Shown: piece by piece, positions 15,961-24,687 of the stretch
How the letters are laid out: each line of letters begins with the position of its first letter
How positions within the stretch are numbered: the stretch's first letter is position 1
Source: Devosia equisanguinis
GTDB taxonomy: Bacteria > Pseudomonadota > Alphaproteobacteria > Rhizobiales > Hyphomicrobiaceae
DNA length: 32,314 nt
NCBI GenBank assembly: GCA_945903565.1
Contig: CAMDPA010000005.1
Coordinates: 1 to 32,314 of the forward strand
Reading direction: 5' to 3'
Translations under genes and position numbers: made by a program
The notes under the pieces: generated by a model
Database searches by the model: none
What the model was told of the DNA's origin: nothing
What the model saw: the letters and a program-made list of their open reading frames with translations, nothing else

Positions 15961-16809
15961 ATGTCGTGCGTATCGAGAGTTATGCGGGCTCCGTTTGCCG
16001 GTGCTGCCGCCGCCGCTATGGCGCTTTACGTACTGGCCGCCCCCAGCGCTGCATTGGCGCAGGCGTGCGGCAACACGGGGGCCGGGTTCGATGCTTGGCT
16101 GACCGGCTTCAAGTCGCGCGCGGCCGCGGCCGGCGTTCCAGCAAGCGCCATCGGCTCGGGGCTCGCCGGGCTCAGTTACGATCCAACCGTGATCAGCCTC
16201 GACCGGGGGCAGCGCTCGTTCAAGCTCAGCTTCGAGCAGTTCTATGCGCGGCGGGTGTCCAGCTCGCTCATCTCGCGCGGCAAAAGTCTGATGGCGTCGA
16301 ACGCGGCGCTGCTGAAGAGCATTGAGCAGCGGTACGGCGTTCCCGGCGCGGTACTGATCTCGATCTGGGGTCTGGAGACGAACTACGCGCGTAGCAGCGG
16401 CGGGTCGAAGTCGATCACGCGTTCTCTGGCCACGCTTGCCTATGATTGCCGCCGCGCGAAGTTCTTCGAGAACGAGTTGGTCAATGCGCTGCGGATCATC
16501 GGCCGCGGTGACATGAGCGTCGCGGAGATGCGTGGTGGCTGGGCCGGCGAGATCGGGCCGATGCAGTTCCTGCCGTCGAGCTACGTCAAGTATGCGGTCG
16601 ATTTCGACGGTAACGGGCGGCGCAATCTGATGAACTCCGTGCCGGACATGCTGGCGTCGACCGCGAACTATCTCAAGTCGTACGGCTGGAAGCCGGGCCA
16701 GGCGTGGACGCCGGGCGCGCCGAACTATGGCGTGATCCAGCAGTGGAACAAGGCCGAGGTCTACGCGCGCACGATTGCGGTGATGTCGGCGAAGCTGGCG
16801 GGTGGCTAG
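15961..16809 (+). CDS. Lytic murein transglycosylase, MltB family
   Basis: A 282-residue exported enzyme that cleaves peptidoglycan between MurNAc and GlcNAc with 1,6-anhydro product. A signal peptide ends near ALAQ-ACG. The SLT_2-type catalytic domain follows: FDAWLTGFKSRAAAAGV, then the catalytic Glu in ISIWGLETNYAR, and GGWAGEIGPMQFLPSSYVKY, VDFDGNGRRNLMNSVPDMLAS, ANYLKSYGWKPG. There is no C-terminal peptidoglycan-binding domain. I chose ATG 15961 because GAAGGG is 8 bases upstream; the track's ATG at 15955 is only 2 bases from it. The alanine after ALAQ is followed by Cys, but the context is not a clear lipobox. Confidence 0.92.
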   Translation: MSCVSRVMRAPFAGAAAAAMALYVLAAPSAALAQACGNTGAGFDAWLTGFKSRAAAAGVPASAIGSGLAGLSYDPTVISLDRGQRSFKLSFEQFYARRVSSSLISRGKSLMASNAALLKSIEQRYGVPGAVLISIWGLETNYARSSGGSKSITRSLATLAYDCRRAKFFENELVNALRIIGRGDMSVAEMRGGWAGEIGPMQFLPSSYVKYAVDFDGNGRRNLMNSVPDMLASTANYLKSYGWKPGQAWTPGAPNYGVIQQWNKAEVYARTIAVMSAKLAGG

Positions 16810-16820
16810 GCAGGCGATTT

Positions 16821-16905
16821 GTAGGGTGCAATAGCCGTTTTCCGGCGTATTGCACCGGCGACGTTGCAGCGGTGCAAAACGCCCAAGCGGGCTATTGCAC
16901 CCTAC
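16821..16905. repeat. GTAG-headed REP pair (BIME-like), GGTGCAAT type
   Basis: Outer arms GTAGGGTGCAATAGCC (16821-16836) and GGCTATTGCACCCTAC (16890-16905) are perfect reverse complements. Inside are two hairpins: GGTGCAATA/TATTGCACC (16825-16833 with 16848-16856) and GGTGCAA/TTGCACC (16871-16877 with 16895-16901). Each hairpin is headed by GTAG on its own strand. This is the layout of two opposed REP units. It lies between mltB and the converging rsmB. Confidence 0.85.
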
Positions 16906-16916
16906 GAAGAATGGTT

Positions 16917-18365
16917 TCAGCTTTTCCGCCGCAACCTCGCCGCATAGAACCCGTCCATGCCGCCGTGCTCCGGTGATGTCCCAGGCGTGTGAAACGGCAT
17001 CGTGCGCAGATCGCCGGCGGCAGTGATCCAGGCGGGATCGATGCCGGTAACGTCATCGGTGATCGGCTCGCGCGCGAGGTCGGGATTGCCAGCGAGAATC
17101 CGCTCGATCTGCCGTTCGCCTTCCTCCGGCTCCAGCGAGCAGGTGCAGTAGACGATCAGGCCACCCGGGCGGACGAGGGTGATGGCGTGGTCGAGCAGGT
17201 GCGTCTGCAGATCGACGAGCTGGGCCATGTCCGTCGCGCGCTTCAGGTGAAGAATGTCGGGATGGCGGCGGATCGTGCCGGTGGCGGTGCAGGGCGCATC
17301 GAGCAGCACGGCGTCGAACGGCTGTTCCGGCCGCCAGGTCAGCACGTCGGCGGCGACGATCTCGGCCTGAAGCTGCAGCCGGGCCATGTTCTGGTGCACA
17401 CGCTCCAAGCGTTGGGGCGTGAGATCGACGGCGGTGACAAGGGCGCCGCCGGCGGCGAGCTGGGCGGACTTGCCGCCGGGCGCCGCGCACAAGTCGGCGA
17501 CACGCTGGCCGCTTATGCCGCCAAGCAGGCGGGCCGGAAGAGCGGCGGCGGCGTCCTGAACCCACCACGCCCCTTCGGCAAAGCCGGGCAACTCGTCGAC
17601 GCGGGCACCGGGGTTTGCAAGGCGCACGGTGCCCGTGCGCAGTAGCTCACCACCCAGGCGGGTGGCCCATTCGGCGGCTTCCGATGGAGTTTTGATGGTC
17701 AAATCGAGCGCTGGCTCCTCCAGCGACGCGCGGGCGATGTGGTCGGCGCTTGCTTCTCCGTAGGCTGAGCTCCACCTCGTCCACATCCACGCGGGGATGT
17801 TCTGGCGAGCGCCCGGCAACGTCGCCAGGATCTCCCGGCCGCGCTCGGAGGTGCGGCGGAGGACGGCGTTCGTCAGCCGGTCGAAACGGCGGGCGCCGCG
17901 GTCACGGCGGGCCTGATCGACGGCGATGCTGATGACGGCGTGCGGCGCGATCTCGAGCACCACGAGTTGGGCCGCAGCGCACAACAGAATCGGCGACAGC
18001 AGCCCGCGATCCTCTGGCAGTGGCTTTTCGATGAAGGTGGCGACGACGGCCTCCAGCTCGCCTTTGCGGCGCAGCACCGTGGTGGCGATCAGGCGGGCGA
18101 GCGCGCGATCGCGCGGGGCCAGCGCCGCGCCGGGGCCGGAAGAGAATTCGGTGGCAAGCGCATCGTCGAGTGCGCGGCCACGGTCCAGCACTGCGGAGAC
18201 GAGGCGAACGGCAAGCGCGCGCAAGTCATAGCCAGGTGCGGATGGCGCAGGGGCTGCCGTGCTCTCTTTATTGCGTTCGCCATGCTTGCCGCCATGGCGG
18301 CGATCCGGGCCCTGGCCATGGGGGCGCCGCTTGAAGCCCGGCTTGGCCGGTGGCTGGGTGGGCAT
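16917..18365 (-). CDS. rsmB: RsmB-type 16S rRNA (cytosine-C5)-methyltransferase
   Basis: A 482-residue enzyme that methylates a cytosine of 16S rRNA using SAM. A basic N-terminal extension (FKRRPHGQGPDRRHGGKHGE) of about 40 residues precedes a NusB-like RNA-binding domain (about 45-190, ALAVRLVSAVLDRGRALDDAL, LSPILLCAAAQLVVLEIAPHAVIS). The methyltransferase domain has motif I (VADLCAAPGGKSAQLA), motif IV with its cysteine (DAPCTATGTIRRHPD) and motif VI with the nucleophile (YCTCSLEPEEGE). It is longer than E. coli RsmB (429). It lies 9 bases after htpX with GAGGAAA upstream, so one transcript; this order is common in Hyphomicrobiales. Confidence 0.93.
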   Translation of the reverse strand: MPTQPPAKPGFKRRPHGQGPDRRHGGKHGERNKESTAAPAPSAPGYDLRALAVRLVSAVLDRGRALDDALATEFSSGPGAALAPRDRALARLIATTVLRRKGELEAVVATFIEKPLPEDRGLLSPILLCAAAQLVVLEIAPHAVISIAVDQARRDRGARRFDRLTNAVLRRTSERGREILATLPGARQNIPAWMWTRWSSAYGEASADHIARASLEEPALDLTIKTPSEAAEWATRLGGELLRTGTVRLANPGARVDELPGFAEGAWWVQDAAAALPARLLGGISGQRVADLCAAPGGKSAQLAAGGALVTAVDLTPQRLERVHQNMARLQLQAEIVAADVLTWRPEQPFDAVLLDAPCTATGTIRRHPDILHLKRATDMAQLVDLQTHLLDHAITLVRPGGLIVYCTCSLEPEEGERQIERILAGNPDLAREPITDDVTGIDPAWITAAGDLRTMPFHTPGTSPEHGGMDGFYAARLRRKS

Positions 18366-18374
18366 ACTGTTTCC

Positions 18375-19340
18375 TCAGCCCCAGGGGCCGCTCGAGGGGG
18401 AGGTGTTGCCGGTATTACCGGCCCAGGAGCCGCGTGGCATGTCCCCGGCGATCTCGATCGGACGAGGCGCATCGGCGATCCGCTGCCATTCGACGGCGAG
18501 CTTTTCAAGTTCAGTAATGCGGTTTTCGATGTTCGGATGGGTCTGGAACCAGTTGTCGAAACCGGCGCCGGTCAGCGGGTTGACGATGAAGACGTGGTTG
18601 GCGGCCGGGGCCCTCTCCGCTTCGGGATAGGGCGTCTGGCGGGCGGCGGCGTGGATTTTCTGAAGGGCGGAGGCCAGCCAGCGCGGATTGCCGCAAACGG
18701 CAGCGCCGACGCGATCGGCTTCGTATTCACGCGAACGGCTGACGGCCATTTGTACGAGCATGGCCGCGAATGGCGCGACGAGCACGGCCGCCAACACGCC
18801 GATCCAGCCGAAGCGATTGCCCTGCGGCCGGCTGCCAAACAGGTAGCCGAACTGCAGCACGTTGGCGAACATCGAAATCGCGCCCGCGATGGTGGCGGCA
18901 ACCGTCATCGTCAGCGTGTCGCGGTTGCGGATGTGCGCCAACTCGTGGGCGATGACGCCCGCCAGCTCCTGCCAGCTCAGGGTATCCAGCAGGCCGCTCG
19001 ATACCGCGACCGCCGAGTTGGCGGGATTGCGGCCAGTGGCGAAAGCATTGGGCTGTGGGCTGTTCAGCAGGTAGACTTTGGGCATCGGCAACCCGGCGCG
19101 CGCCGCGAGCGTGGCAACGAGTTCGTGCAGACGCGGGGCGTCGGCATGAGAGACCGGCTGCGCCTTGAACATCTTGAGAACGACGGTGTCCGAGTTCCAA
19201 AAGGCGAAGGCATTGGTGCCAAGCGCGATCACGAAGGCGATCACCATGCCTTCCCTGCCGCCAACCACGGCGCCCATGGCGACGAAAATGCCGGTCAGGA
19301 CGATGATCAGCAGGCCGGTCCTGGCGAAGTTGGTCGGCAT
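18375..19340 (-). CDS. htpX: HtpX zinc metalloprotease
   Basis: A 321-residue inner-membrane M48 protease that degrades misfolded membrane proteins. Two N-terminal membrane helices (LLIIVLTGIFVAMGAVVGG; MVIAFVIALGTNAFAFW) are followed by PNAFATGRNPANSAVAVSSGLL, the zinc site HELAH (132-136), two more helices, and SREYEAD with the third ligand Glu (about 205). The C-terminal tail (GSWAGNTGNTSPSSGPWG) is low in complexity. GGGAGG lies upstream of the ATG. Co-transcribed with rsmB and divergent from DUF1674, a frequent arrangement in this order. Expected to be membrane-stress induced, but no such site was identified. Confidence 0.95.
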   Translation of the reverse strand: MPTNFARTGLLIIVLTGIFVAMGAVVGGREGMVIAFVIALGTNAFAFWNSDTVVLKMFKAQPVSHADAPRLHELVATLAARAGLPMPKVYLLNSPQPNAFATGRNPANSAVAVSSGLLDTLSWQELAGVIAHELAHIRNRDTLTMTVAATIAGAISMFANVLQFGYLFGSRPQGNRFGWIGVLAAVLVAPFAAMLVQMAVSRSREYEADRVGAAVCGNPRWLASALQKIHAAARQTPYPEAERAPAANHVFIVNPLTGAGFDNWFQTHPNIENRITELEKLAVEWQRIADAPRPIEIAGDMPRGSWAGNTGNTSPSSGPWG

Positions 19341-19441
19341 TGCAGTTCGAAGCCTCCCAGGCTTGATCGACGGCTACTTAGCCAGGCTGTCGTCATGCTA
19401 TATGGGAAGGCAGCACGCAATCCACCACTGAGATCGGTTAC

Positions 19442-19687
19442 ATGACCAAGGCGGAACATGGCGCCCAGACGGCCAACCCTTCGGCCGTAGCGACGCCAGC
19501 AGAAGGGGCCGCGCGAAATCTGCCCCCGGCGGCGCAGCGGGCGCTTGCCGAGGCGGCGGAGCGGCGGGCGCGTCAGGACGAAGAGCGCGCGCGGGCGGCG
19601 GCGGCAGCCGAGCTTGGCGGCCGCAGCGGTCCCGATCCCGTACGCTACGGCGACTGGGAGAATGGCGGCATCGCGTCGGATTTCTGA
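19442..19687 (+). CDS. DUF1674 protein, SDHAF4-like succinate dehydrogenase assembly factor
   Basis: An 81-residue protein with a variable Ala/Glu/Arg-rich helix followed by the conserved C-terminal signature GGRSGPDPVRYGDWENGGIASDF. This signature defines DUF1674/SDHAF4, whose mitochondrial members assist assembly of flavinylated SdhA. A like role in bacteria is inferred from homology. The ribosome binding site is weak (GAG-rich). It is divergent from htpX with 101 bases between, which must hold both promoters. No sdh genes lie in the window. Confidence 0.9.
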   Translation: MTKAEHGAQTANPSAVATPAEGAARNLPPAAQRALAEAAERRARQDEERARAAAAAELGGRSGPDPVRYGDWENGGIASDF

Positions 19688-20009
19688 GGGCCCCGGCCCA
19701 GAGGGCTGAACCGCCCCCCGACATCGGGGCGTTCGGATTTGGAGCGTTCCAGCGTGGGACAGTCCCATGGCTGACGGTAGGGTTTTGCTCAGATCTCAGA
19801 CGGAGCAGGCATGGTTGGCACGCGCTTGGCCCGGGCGTTCGGGCCTGCAGGCCGCCTCTTCGCCCATTCTGCTTCCTTTCGGCACGCCATTAATAGCCTG
19901 TAAACCGATCTGAAAGGTGGGCGGCGGCCTTCCGGCGGCGGCGGCACCGGCAGGCATCGCGATTGCATTCCTCCCTGGCAAGTCAATGCCACCCCGCAGG
20001 GAGCCCCCC
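19688..20009. other. Intergenic region upstream of the TadG-like gene (322 bp)
   Basis: No gene seen. It contains an imperfect hairpin (CGCCCCCCGACATCGGGGCG, about 19713-19732) without a T-run, a small TGGGA-CAG-TCCCA stem, and a GGCGGC-rich stretch before the next gene. The promoter of the TadG-like gene should lie here, but I could not place it. Confidence 0.4.
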
Positions 20010-21302
20010 ATGTTCAAGTCCCCGATCACCGCCGCCTCCAAGTTCCATAGCGACGAGAAGGGCAGCGTCGCCATCCTGTTCGGTCTGACGGCGGTCGTGG
20101 TGACGATGGCGGTCGGTATGGCATTCGACATCGGTCGGTCGATGTCGTCCAAGACCAAGGTTGCTCAGGCGGCCGACGCCGCAGCGCTTGCTGCCGCTAA
20201 GGGCTTGAGGCTCGAGGGCCTGAGCGAGGCCGAGGCCATTACGCTGGCCAAGAAAGTATTCGCCGAGAACATGCGCCACGGCAGCGGCAATTGGACGAAG
20301 ATCGACTCCGTGAACGTTACCATCGACCGCAATACGAGCCAGGCCACCGTCGACGTCAAGTCGCACGTGCCCACGACGTTTGCCGGTGTCGCCGGTATCG
20401 AAAAGATGAGTTCGCCGGGCACCGCCACCGCGCTGTTCGAGAGCCGCGACATCGAGGTCAGCATCCAGCTCGATCTTACCGGCTCGATGTGCAACCCCTG
20501 CTCGAAGCTGGATGACCTCAAGGAGGCGACCAAGGATCTGGTCGACATCCTGATCCCGTCGTCGCCGACGGCTCAGAAGGTGCGGGTTGCGTTTGCTCCG
20601 TTCTCGGCTGGTGTCAATGTCGGTTCGTACATCCGCGACGTGAACGGCAATCGCGCCTCGGCCAACAACTGCGTGTACGAGCGCAAGACGGCGACCAACG
20701 CGCTGAGCGACGCCGTGCCCGAGGGTGACGATGCCTTCAAGATCCGGTCCGACCTGACCGGTGCCGTTCAGCCTTGCCCGAACGCCGAGATCGTGCCGCT
20801 GACCGACAAACGCGAAGTACTGAAGACCGCAGTCGATGGCTACCGGGCGACATCTTCGACCGCCGGGCATCTCGGCACATCATGGGCCTGGTATCTCCTC
20901 TCGCCGAAGTGGAAGGACATCTGGCCCACTGCTAGCACGCCAGTGGAGTACGGCACGGCGAAAACCGACAAGATCGTGATCCTGATGACGGACGGCGCCT
21001 ACAATACGATCGGCGGCGTCATGTACGGCGACAACTCCGCTCAAGCGGTTCAGTCTCGCAACATGTCGGTCGAACTGTGCACCGCCATGAAGAATCTGAA
21101 GAATGAAGACATGAAGGATGCGAACATCAGGGTCTACACCGTCGGCTTCAAGCTCGACTCGCCGAGTGCGGTTGCCACGCTTAAAGCCTGCGCCGGCCGC
21201 AAGGGCACCTCGCACGTGGGCTTCCACTTCGAGGCGACCGATGGCGAGGAGTTGCGCGCCGCCTTCAACAACATCGCCACCGACATCATGCGGCACTCTT
21301 GA
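20010..21302 (+). CDS. TadE/TadG-like protein with von Willebrand factor A domain
   Basis: A 430-residue protein. The N-terminus FHSDEKGSVAILFGLTAVVVTMAVGMAFDIGR is the Tad-type (Flp pilus-related) leader with one membrane helix, followed by the pilin-like helix KTKVAQAADAAALAAAKG. From about residue 150 a vWA domain begins with the MIDAS-type QLDLTGSM and ends FNNIATDIMRHS; VILMTDGAYN is a second vWA core strand. Proteins of this type accompany Tad pilus systems or stand alone as surface proteins in alphaproteobacteria. No tad or cpa genes are near. ATG 20010 has AGGGAG 6 bases upstream, so the track's extra N-terminal 31 residues are rejected. Its role is unknown. Confidence 0.88.
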   Translation: MFKSPITAASKFHSDEKGSVAILFGLTAVVVTMAVGMAFDIGRSMSSKTKVAQAADAAALAAAKGLRLEGLSEAEAITLAKKVFAENMRHGSGNWTKIDSVNVTIDRNTSQATVDVKSHVPTTFAGVAGIEKMSSPGTATALFESRDIEVSIQLDLTGSMCNPCSKLDDLKEATKDLVDILIPSSPTAQKVRVAFAPFSAGVNVGSYIRDVNGNRASANNCVYERKTATNALSDAVPEGDDAFKIRSDLTGAVQPCPNAEIVPLTDKREVLKTAVDGYRATSSTAGHLGTSWAWYLLSPKWKDIWPTASTPVEYGTAKTDKIVILMTDGAYNTIGGVMYGDNSAQAVQSRNMSVELCTAMKNLKNEDMKDANIRVYTVGFKLDSPSAVATLKACAGRKGTSHVGFHFEATDGEELRAAFNNIATDIMRHS

Positions 21303-21346
21303 CGAACTGAGGGTTCGGCCCGCCGTCGCAAAATCCATGGCAATTG

Positions 21347-21373
21347 AAAAGGGGCGCTTCGGCGCCCCTTTTT
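21347..21373. terminator. Bidirectional Rho-independent terminator between the TadG-like gene and acs
   Basis: AAAA-GGGGCGC-TTCG-GCGCCCC-TTTTT: seven G-C pairs capped by a TTCG tetraloop, with an A-run on one side and a T-run on the other. It can serve both converging genes. Confidence 0.93.
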
Positions 21374-21399
21374 GCAAGGTCGTTCCAATCGCTCGTACG

Positions 21400-23349
21400 T
21401 CAGCCCGCCGCCCGCTTGTTCAGCCGGTTGTTCACGAGATCATCGACGACGCTGGGGTCGGCCAGCGTCGTGGTGTCGCCGAGATTGGTGAAATCGTCCT
21501 CGGCGATCTTGCGCAGGATGCGGCGCATGATCTTGCCGGAACGTGTCTTGGGCAGACCCGGCGCAAACTGGATGACATCGGGCGAGGCTGTTGGACCGAT
21601 CACCTTACGGACGGTGGCGACGAGTTCCTTCTTGAGTTCGTCGGTGCCAGGCGTGCCGGTCATCAGCGTGACGTAGCAGTAGATGCCCTGGCCCTTGAGA
21701 TCGTGCGGGTAACCCACGACCGCGGCCTCCGCGACGGCAGGATGCGAGACCAGCGCGCTTTCGACTTCCGCCGTGCCCAAGCGGTGGCCCGATACGTTCA
21801 GCACGTCGTCGACTCGGCCGGTGATCCAGTAGTAGCCGTCGGCGTCGCGGCGGCAGCCGTCGCCCGTGAAGTACGTGCCGGGATAGGCCGAGAAGTACGT
21901 CTCGAGGAAGCGCTTGTGGTCGCCGTAGACCGTGCGCATCTGGCCGGGCCAGCTATCGAGGATCACGAGATTGCCGGTCGCTTCGCCTTCCAGGAAGTTG
22001 CCCTTGTCGTCGACCAGAGCGGGCTTGCAGCCGAAGAACGGGCGGGTGGCCGAACCGGGCTTGGTCTTGGTTGCGCCGGGCAGCGGCGTAATCAGGATGC
22101 CGCCGGTTTCGGTTTGCCACCACGTATCGACGATCGGGCAGCGGCTGTCGCCGACGACGCGGTGATACCACTCCCAGGCTTCCGGGTTGATCGGCTCGCC
22201 AACCGAGCCGAGCAGGCGCAACGAGGTCCGGCTGGCGCGTTTGACGAAGTCGTCGCCGGCGCCCATCAGCGCGCGAAGTGCGGTCGGCGCGGTGTAGAAG
22301 ATGTTGACCTTCCACTTGTCGATGACGTGCCAGAACCGCGAGGCCGTCGGATAGTTCGGCACGCCTTCGAACATCAGCGAGGTCGCGCCGTTGGCGAGCG
22401 GTCCGTACACGATGTAGCTGTGACCGGTGATCCAGCCGACGTCGGCGGTGCACCAGTAGACGTCGCCGTCATGGTAGTCGAACACGTACTGGTGGGTCAT
22501 CGAGGCGTAGACGAGATAGCCGCCGGTCGTATGCAGCACGCCTTTCGGTTTGCCGGTCGAGCCGGAGGTGTAGAGAATGAACAGCGGGTCCTCCGCGCTC
22601 ATTTCCGTTGGTGGGCAGTCGGCATTGACCTTGACCAGCTCCTCGTGGAGCCAGACGTCGCGCCCCGCGGTCCACGGCACGGGGTTGGCGGTGCGGCGTA
22701 CGACCAGCACCTTCGCCACGCCCTTCGATTTGGCCACGGCTTCGTCGGTGTTCTTCTTGAGCGGGATCGGGCGGCCGCCGCGCACGCCTTCGTCCGAGGT
22801 GATGACGAACGTCGATTCGGCGTCGTCGATGCGGCCGGCAAGACTGTCGGGCGAGAAGCCGCCGAACACGACGGAGTGAACCGCACCGATGCGCGCGCAG
22901 GCCAGCATCGCGTAGGTCGCCTCGGGGATCATCGGCAGGTAGATGGTGACGCGGTCGCCCTTCTTGACGCCGTTCGCCTTCAGCACGTTTGCGAACTTGC
23001 AGACCCGCTCGTGAAGCTGCCGGTAGGTGATCTTCTCGTCCTGGGTCGGGTCGTCGCCCTCCCAGATCAGGGCAACCTGGTCGCCGCGCTTGGCGAGGTG
23101 CCGGTCGATGCAGTTGGCGCTGACGTTGAGGGTGCCGTCCTCGTACCATTTGATCGAGACGTCGGGTGGGCCATAGGTCGTGTTCTTGACCTTGGTATAC
23201 GGTTTGATCCAATCGAGACGCTTGCCCATCTCGCCCCAGAACCCGGTGGGATCGTCGATCGAGCGCTTGTACATTTCCTTGTACTTGGCATCGTCGACGA
23301 AGGCGCGGCTGGCCCACTCAGGCGGCACGGCATAGATCTTCTCGGACAT
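21400..23349 (-). CDS. acsA: Acetyl-CoA synthetase (AMP-forming)
   Basis: A 649-residue enzyme that activates acetate to acetyl-CoA via acetyl-AMP. Motifs: [16 protein letters not shown] (nucleotide-binding loop), [53 protein letters not shown], and [11 protein letters not shown] with the Lys (about 606) that is the usual acetylation switch. Length and ends fit canonical Acs. ATG 23349 follows AAGGGAA. It converges with the TadG-like gene on a shared terminator. The 764-codon ORF on the opposite strand is its mirror frame. No yjcH/actP partner lies beside it. Confidence 0.97.
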   Translation of the reverse strand: MSEKIYAVPPEWASRAFVDDAKYKEMYKRSIDDPTGFWGEMGKRLDWIKPYTKVKNTTYGPPDVSIKWYEDGTLNVSANCIDRHLAKRGDQVALIWEGDDPTQDEKITYRQLHERVCKFANVLKANGVKKGDRVTIYLPMIPEATYAMLACARIGAVHSVVFGGFSPDSLAGRIDDAESTFVITSDEGVRGGRPIPLKKNTDEAVAKSKGVAKVLVVRRTANPVPWTAGRDVWLHEELVKVNADCPPTEMSAEDPLFILYTSGSTGKPKGVLHTTGGYLVYASMTHQYVFDYHDGDVYWCTADVGWITGHSYIVYGPLANGATSLMFEGVPNYPTASRFWHVIDKWKVNIFYTAPTALRALMGAGDDFVKRASRTSLRLLGSVGEPINPEAWEWYHRVVGDSRCPIVDTWWQTETGGILITPLPGATKTKPGSATRPFFGCKPALVDDKGNFLEGEATGNLVILDSWPGQMRTVYGDHKRFLETYFSAYPGTYFTGDGCRRDADGYYWITGRVDDVLNVSGHRLGTAEVESALVSHPAVAEAAVVGYPHDLKGQGIYCYVTLMTGTPGTDELKKELVATVRKVIGPTASPDVIQFAPGLPKTRSGKIMRRILRKIAEDDFTNLGDTTTLADPSVVDDLVNNRLNKRAAG

Positions 23350-23470
23350 GGTCGGTGTTCCCTTGCATTATTTGTGTGCCGCCGGTGCCGGCAGTGTGTG
23401 GCCAAAATCTAGGAAATCGAAGGGGCTGTCGGCAACCACCCCGTTGGTCGAATAGTGGGGCTTGCCGTTG

Positions 23471-24196
23471 TCAGGCGGCGACCGCCGGTTTTGGGGAGGC
23501 AACATCGCTTTCGTTCGGGCTGCTCGAGCCCGTCAGTCCTCGGCGATCGAAGATCAAGTCCTCGTCCTTGCGGTGGATCATGGTGTTCAATATCTCGATT
23601 GCCTCCTGCATCACCGGATCGAGTTCGGCGACGCATGTGCGGCGGACATCAAATGCACGGTCGCGAAGCGCGTTTCCCAGGCGTGCCGTAGAATACGGAG
23701 CGGCCGATTTCTTGAAATCCTCCACGACCTGCTGGGTTGCCAACAACAGGTGCTCGAAGTTTTCCTGTTCGATTGTGCCGAGCTTCTCGAAGACGACGAC
23801 GAACTGCATCCGTGCGCCGGGGCAGTAGGCGATCAAGCCGGCGTGCGAGGACTGGATGTTTTCGCTGACCAGTTGGCGGCGCACAGCGGCGCGAATCCGG
23901 CTGATCTCCTTCCATTGGAAATCCCGGGCTGCAGTGAAATCTAGCCGATCCGGATTGCGCGCGGCAATCTGGCTCGTTTCGACGAAGCATGCCTGGACCT
24001 CCTCGAAGATCGACAGCGTGATCTCGCGCCAGCGCTCCAGGTTCGAGATGAGCTTCGCCGCGGCGAACCGGATCTGGTCGGCCTGCTGGCGCCGCGCAAA
24101 ACTGCGCTCCTTGCGCCAGCCGAGACAGAGCGGCAGCAGCGTAATGGCGAGGCCGACGATCTTGACGATGTCCTCAAGCTTCAGCCAGTTCGGCAT
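23471..24196 (-). CDS. Membrane-anchored protein of unknown function
   Basis: A 241-residue protein that I do not recognise. One N-terminal hydrophobic segment (IVKIVGLAITLLPLCLGW, about 10-27) is followed by a basic stretch (RKERSFARRQQAD), which predicts a cytoplasmic body. The rest appears mostly helical with possible coiled coil and no known catalytic motif; the C-terminal tail is Ser/Pro/Ala-rich. The ATG comes one base after the stop of the DUF1761 gene, with GGGAG at 9 bases, so the two are translated together. A link in function to DUF1761 is only suggested by this position. Confidence 0.75.
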   Translation of the reverse strand: MPNWLKLEDIVKIVGLAITLLPLCLGWRKERSFARRQQADQIRFAAAKLISNLERWREITLSIFEEVQACFVETSQIAARNPDRLDFTAARDFQWKEISRIRAAVRRQLVSENIQSSHAGLIAYCPGARMQFVVVFEKLGTIEQENFEHLLLATQQVVEDFKKSAAPYSTARLGNALRDRAFDVRRTCVAELDPVMQEAIEILNTMIHRKDEDLIFDRRGLTGSSSPNESDVASPKPAVAA

Positions 24197-24197
24197 G

Positions 24198-24614
24198 TCA
24201 CCGAACTCCCAGCCAGCCGATCACCGCGCCTTGCACGATCAGCACGCCGAGCCAGTGCCCCGCGTCGATCAGAGTGAGCGAGCGCTTTGCCCCCTGGTAG
24301 GCGTGGTTGGTCGCGATGGTCGTGGCGACGAAGCCGAGCCAGCAGAAGGCGCCGGAGATCACGCCGTTACGCACGGTGATCTGGCCGGGGCCGAGATGCC
24401 CCATGATGCCAGCCAGCACCCAAGCCATGACCAGCAGGCAGACGCCGGAGATGAGCATCGGCACCAGCATGCCGGTCTTCTGAATGTCTTCCATGGTCTT
24501 GTCGATTGCGGCCATCCATTGCTTCGACAGGATGCCGTACCACGCCCCCCCGAACAGGAAGCCCGCGACGGCGGCTGCCAAGATCGCCCAATAGTTCATG
24601 CCTGCGAATGCCAT
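24198..24614 (-). CDS. DUF1761 family membrane protein
   Basis: A 138-residue protein with four hydrophobic segments: NYWAILAAAVAGFLFGGAWY, LVPMLISGVCLLVMAWVLAG, GVISGAFCWLGFVATTIAT and HWLGVLIVQGAVIGWLG. The first, with FLFGGAWYGIL, and the helix-3 region are typical of DUF1761, whose function is unknown. GGGAGG lies 10 bases upstream of ATG 24614, which decides the start over the track's 24635. Just downstream is the anchored hypothetical gene. Upstream, 73 bases separate it from the methyltransferase pair. Confidence 0.85.
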   Translation of the reverse strand: MAFAGMNYWAILAAAVAGFLFGGAWYGILSKQWMAAIDKTMEDIQKTGMLVPMLISGVCLLVMAWVLAGIMGHLGPGQITVRNGVISGAFCWLGFVATTIATNHAYQGAKRSLTLIDAGHWLGVLIVQGAVIGWLGVR

Positions 24615-24687
24615 GGTGAAACGTCCTCCCAACAAATGCTGCGCGTTGATTTCCAGCGCAGCTTAACATGCGGTAGGGGAGGGTCCA

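Noticed and set aside
16055-16065. Cys after the mltB signal peptide as a lipoprotein site
   Set aside because: The residues before the Cys (LAQA-C) do not form a clear lipobox, and signal peptidase I cleavage after ALA fits better.
17940-19445. 501-codon ORF on the plus strand
   Set aside because: Antisense across both rsmB and htpX; a shadow frame with no family features.
19713-19732. Hairpin CGCCCCCCGACATCGGGGCG as terminator of DUF1674
   Set aside because: The stem is bulged and no T-run follows; it could still pause transcription but is not a convincing terminator.
21118-23412. 764-codon ORF on the plus strand
   Set aside because: It runs antisense through acs, its translation has no domain, and it is a mirror frame caused by high GC at third codon positions.
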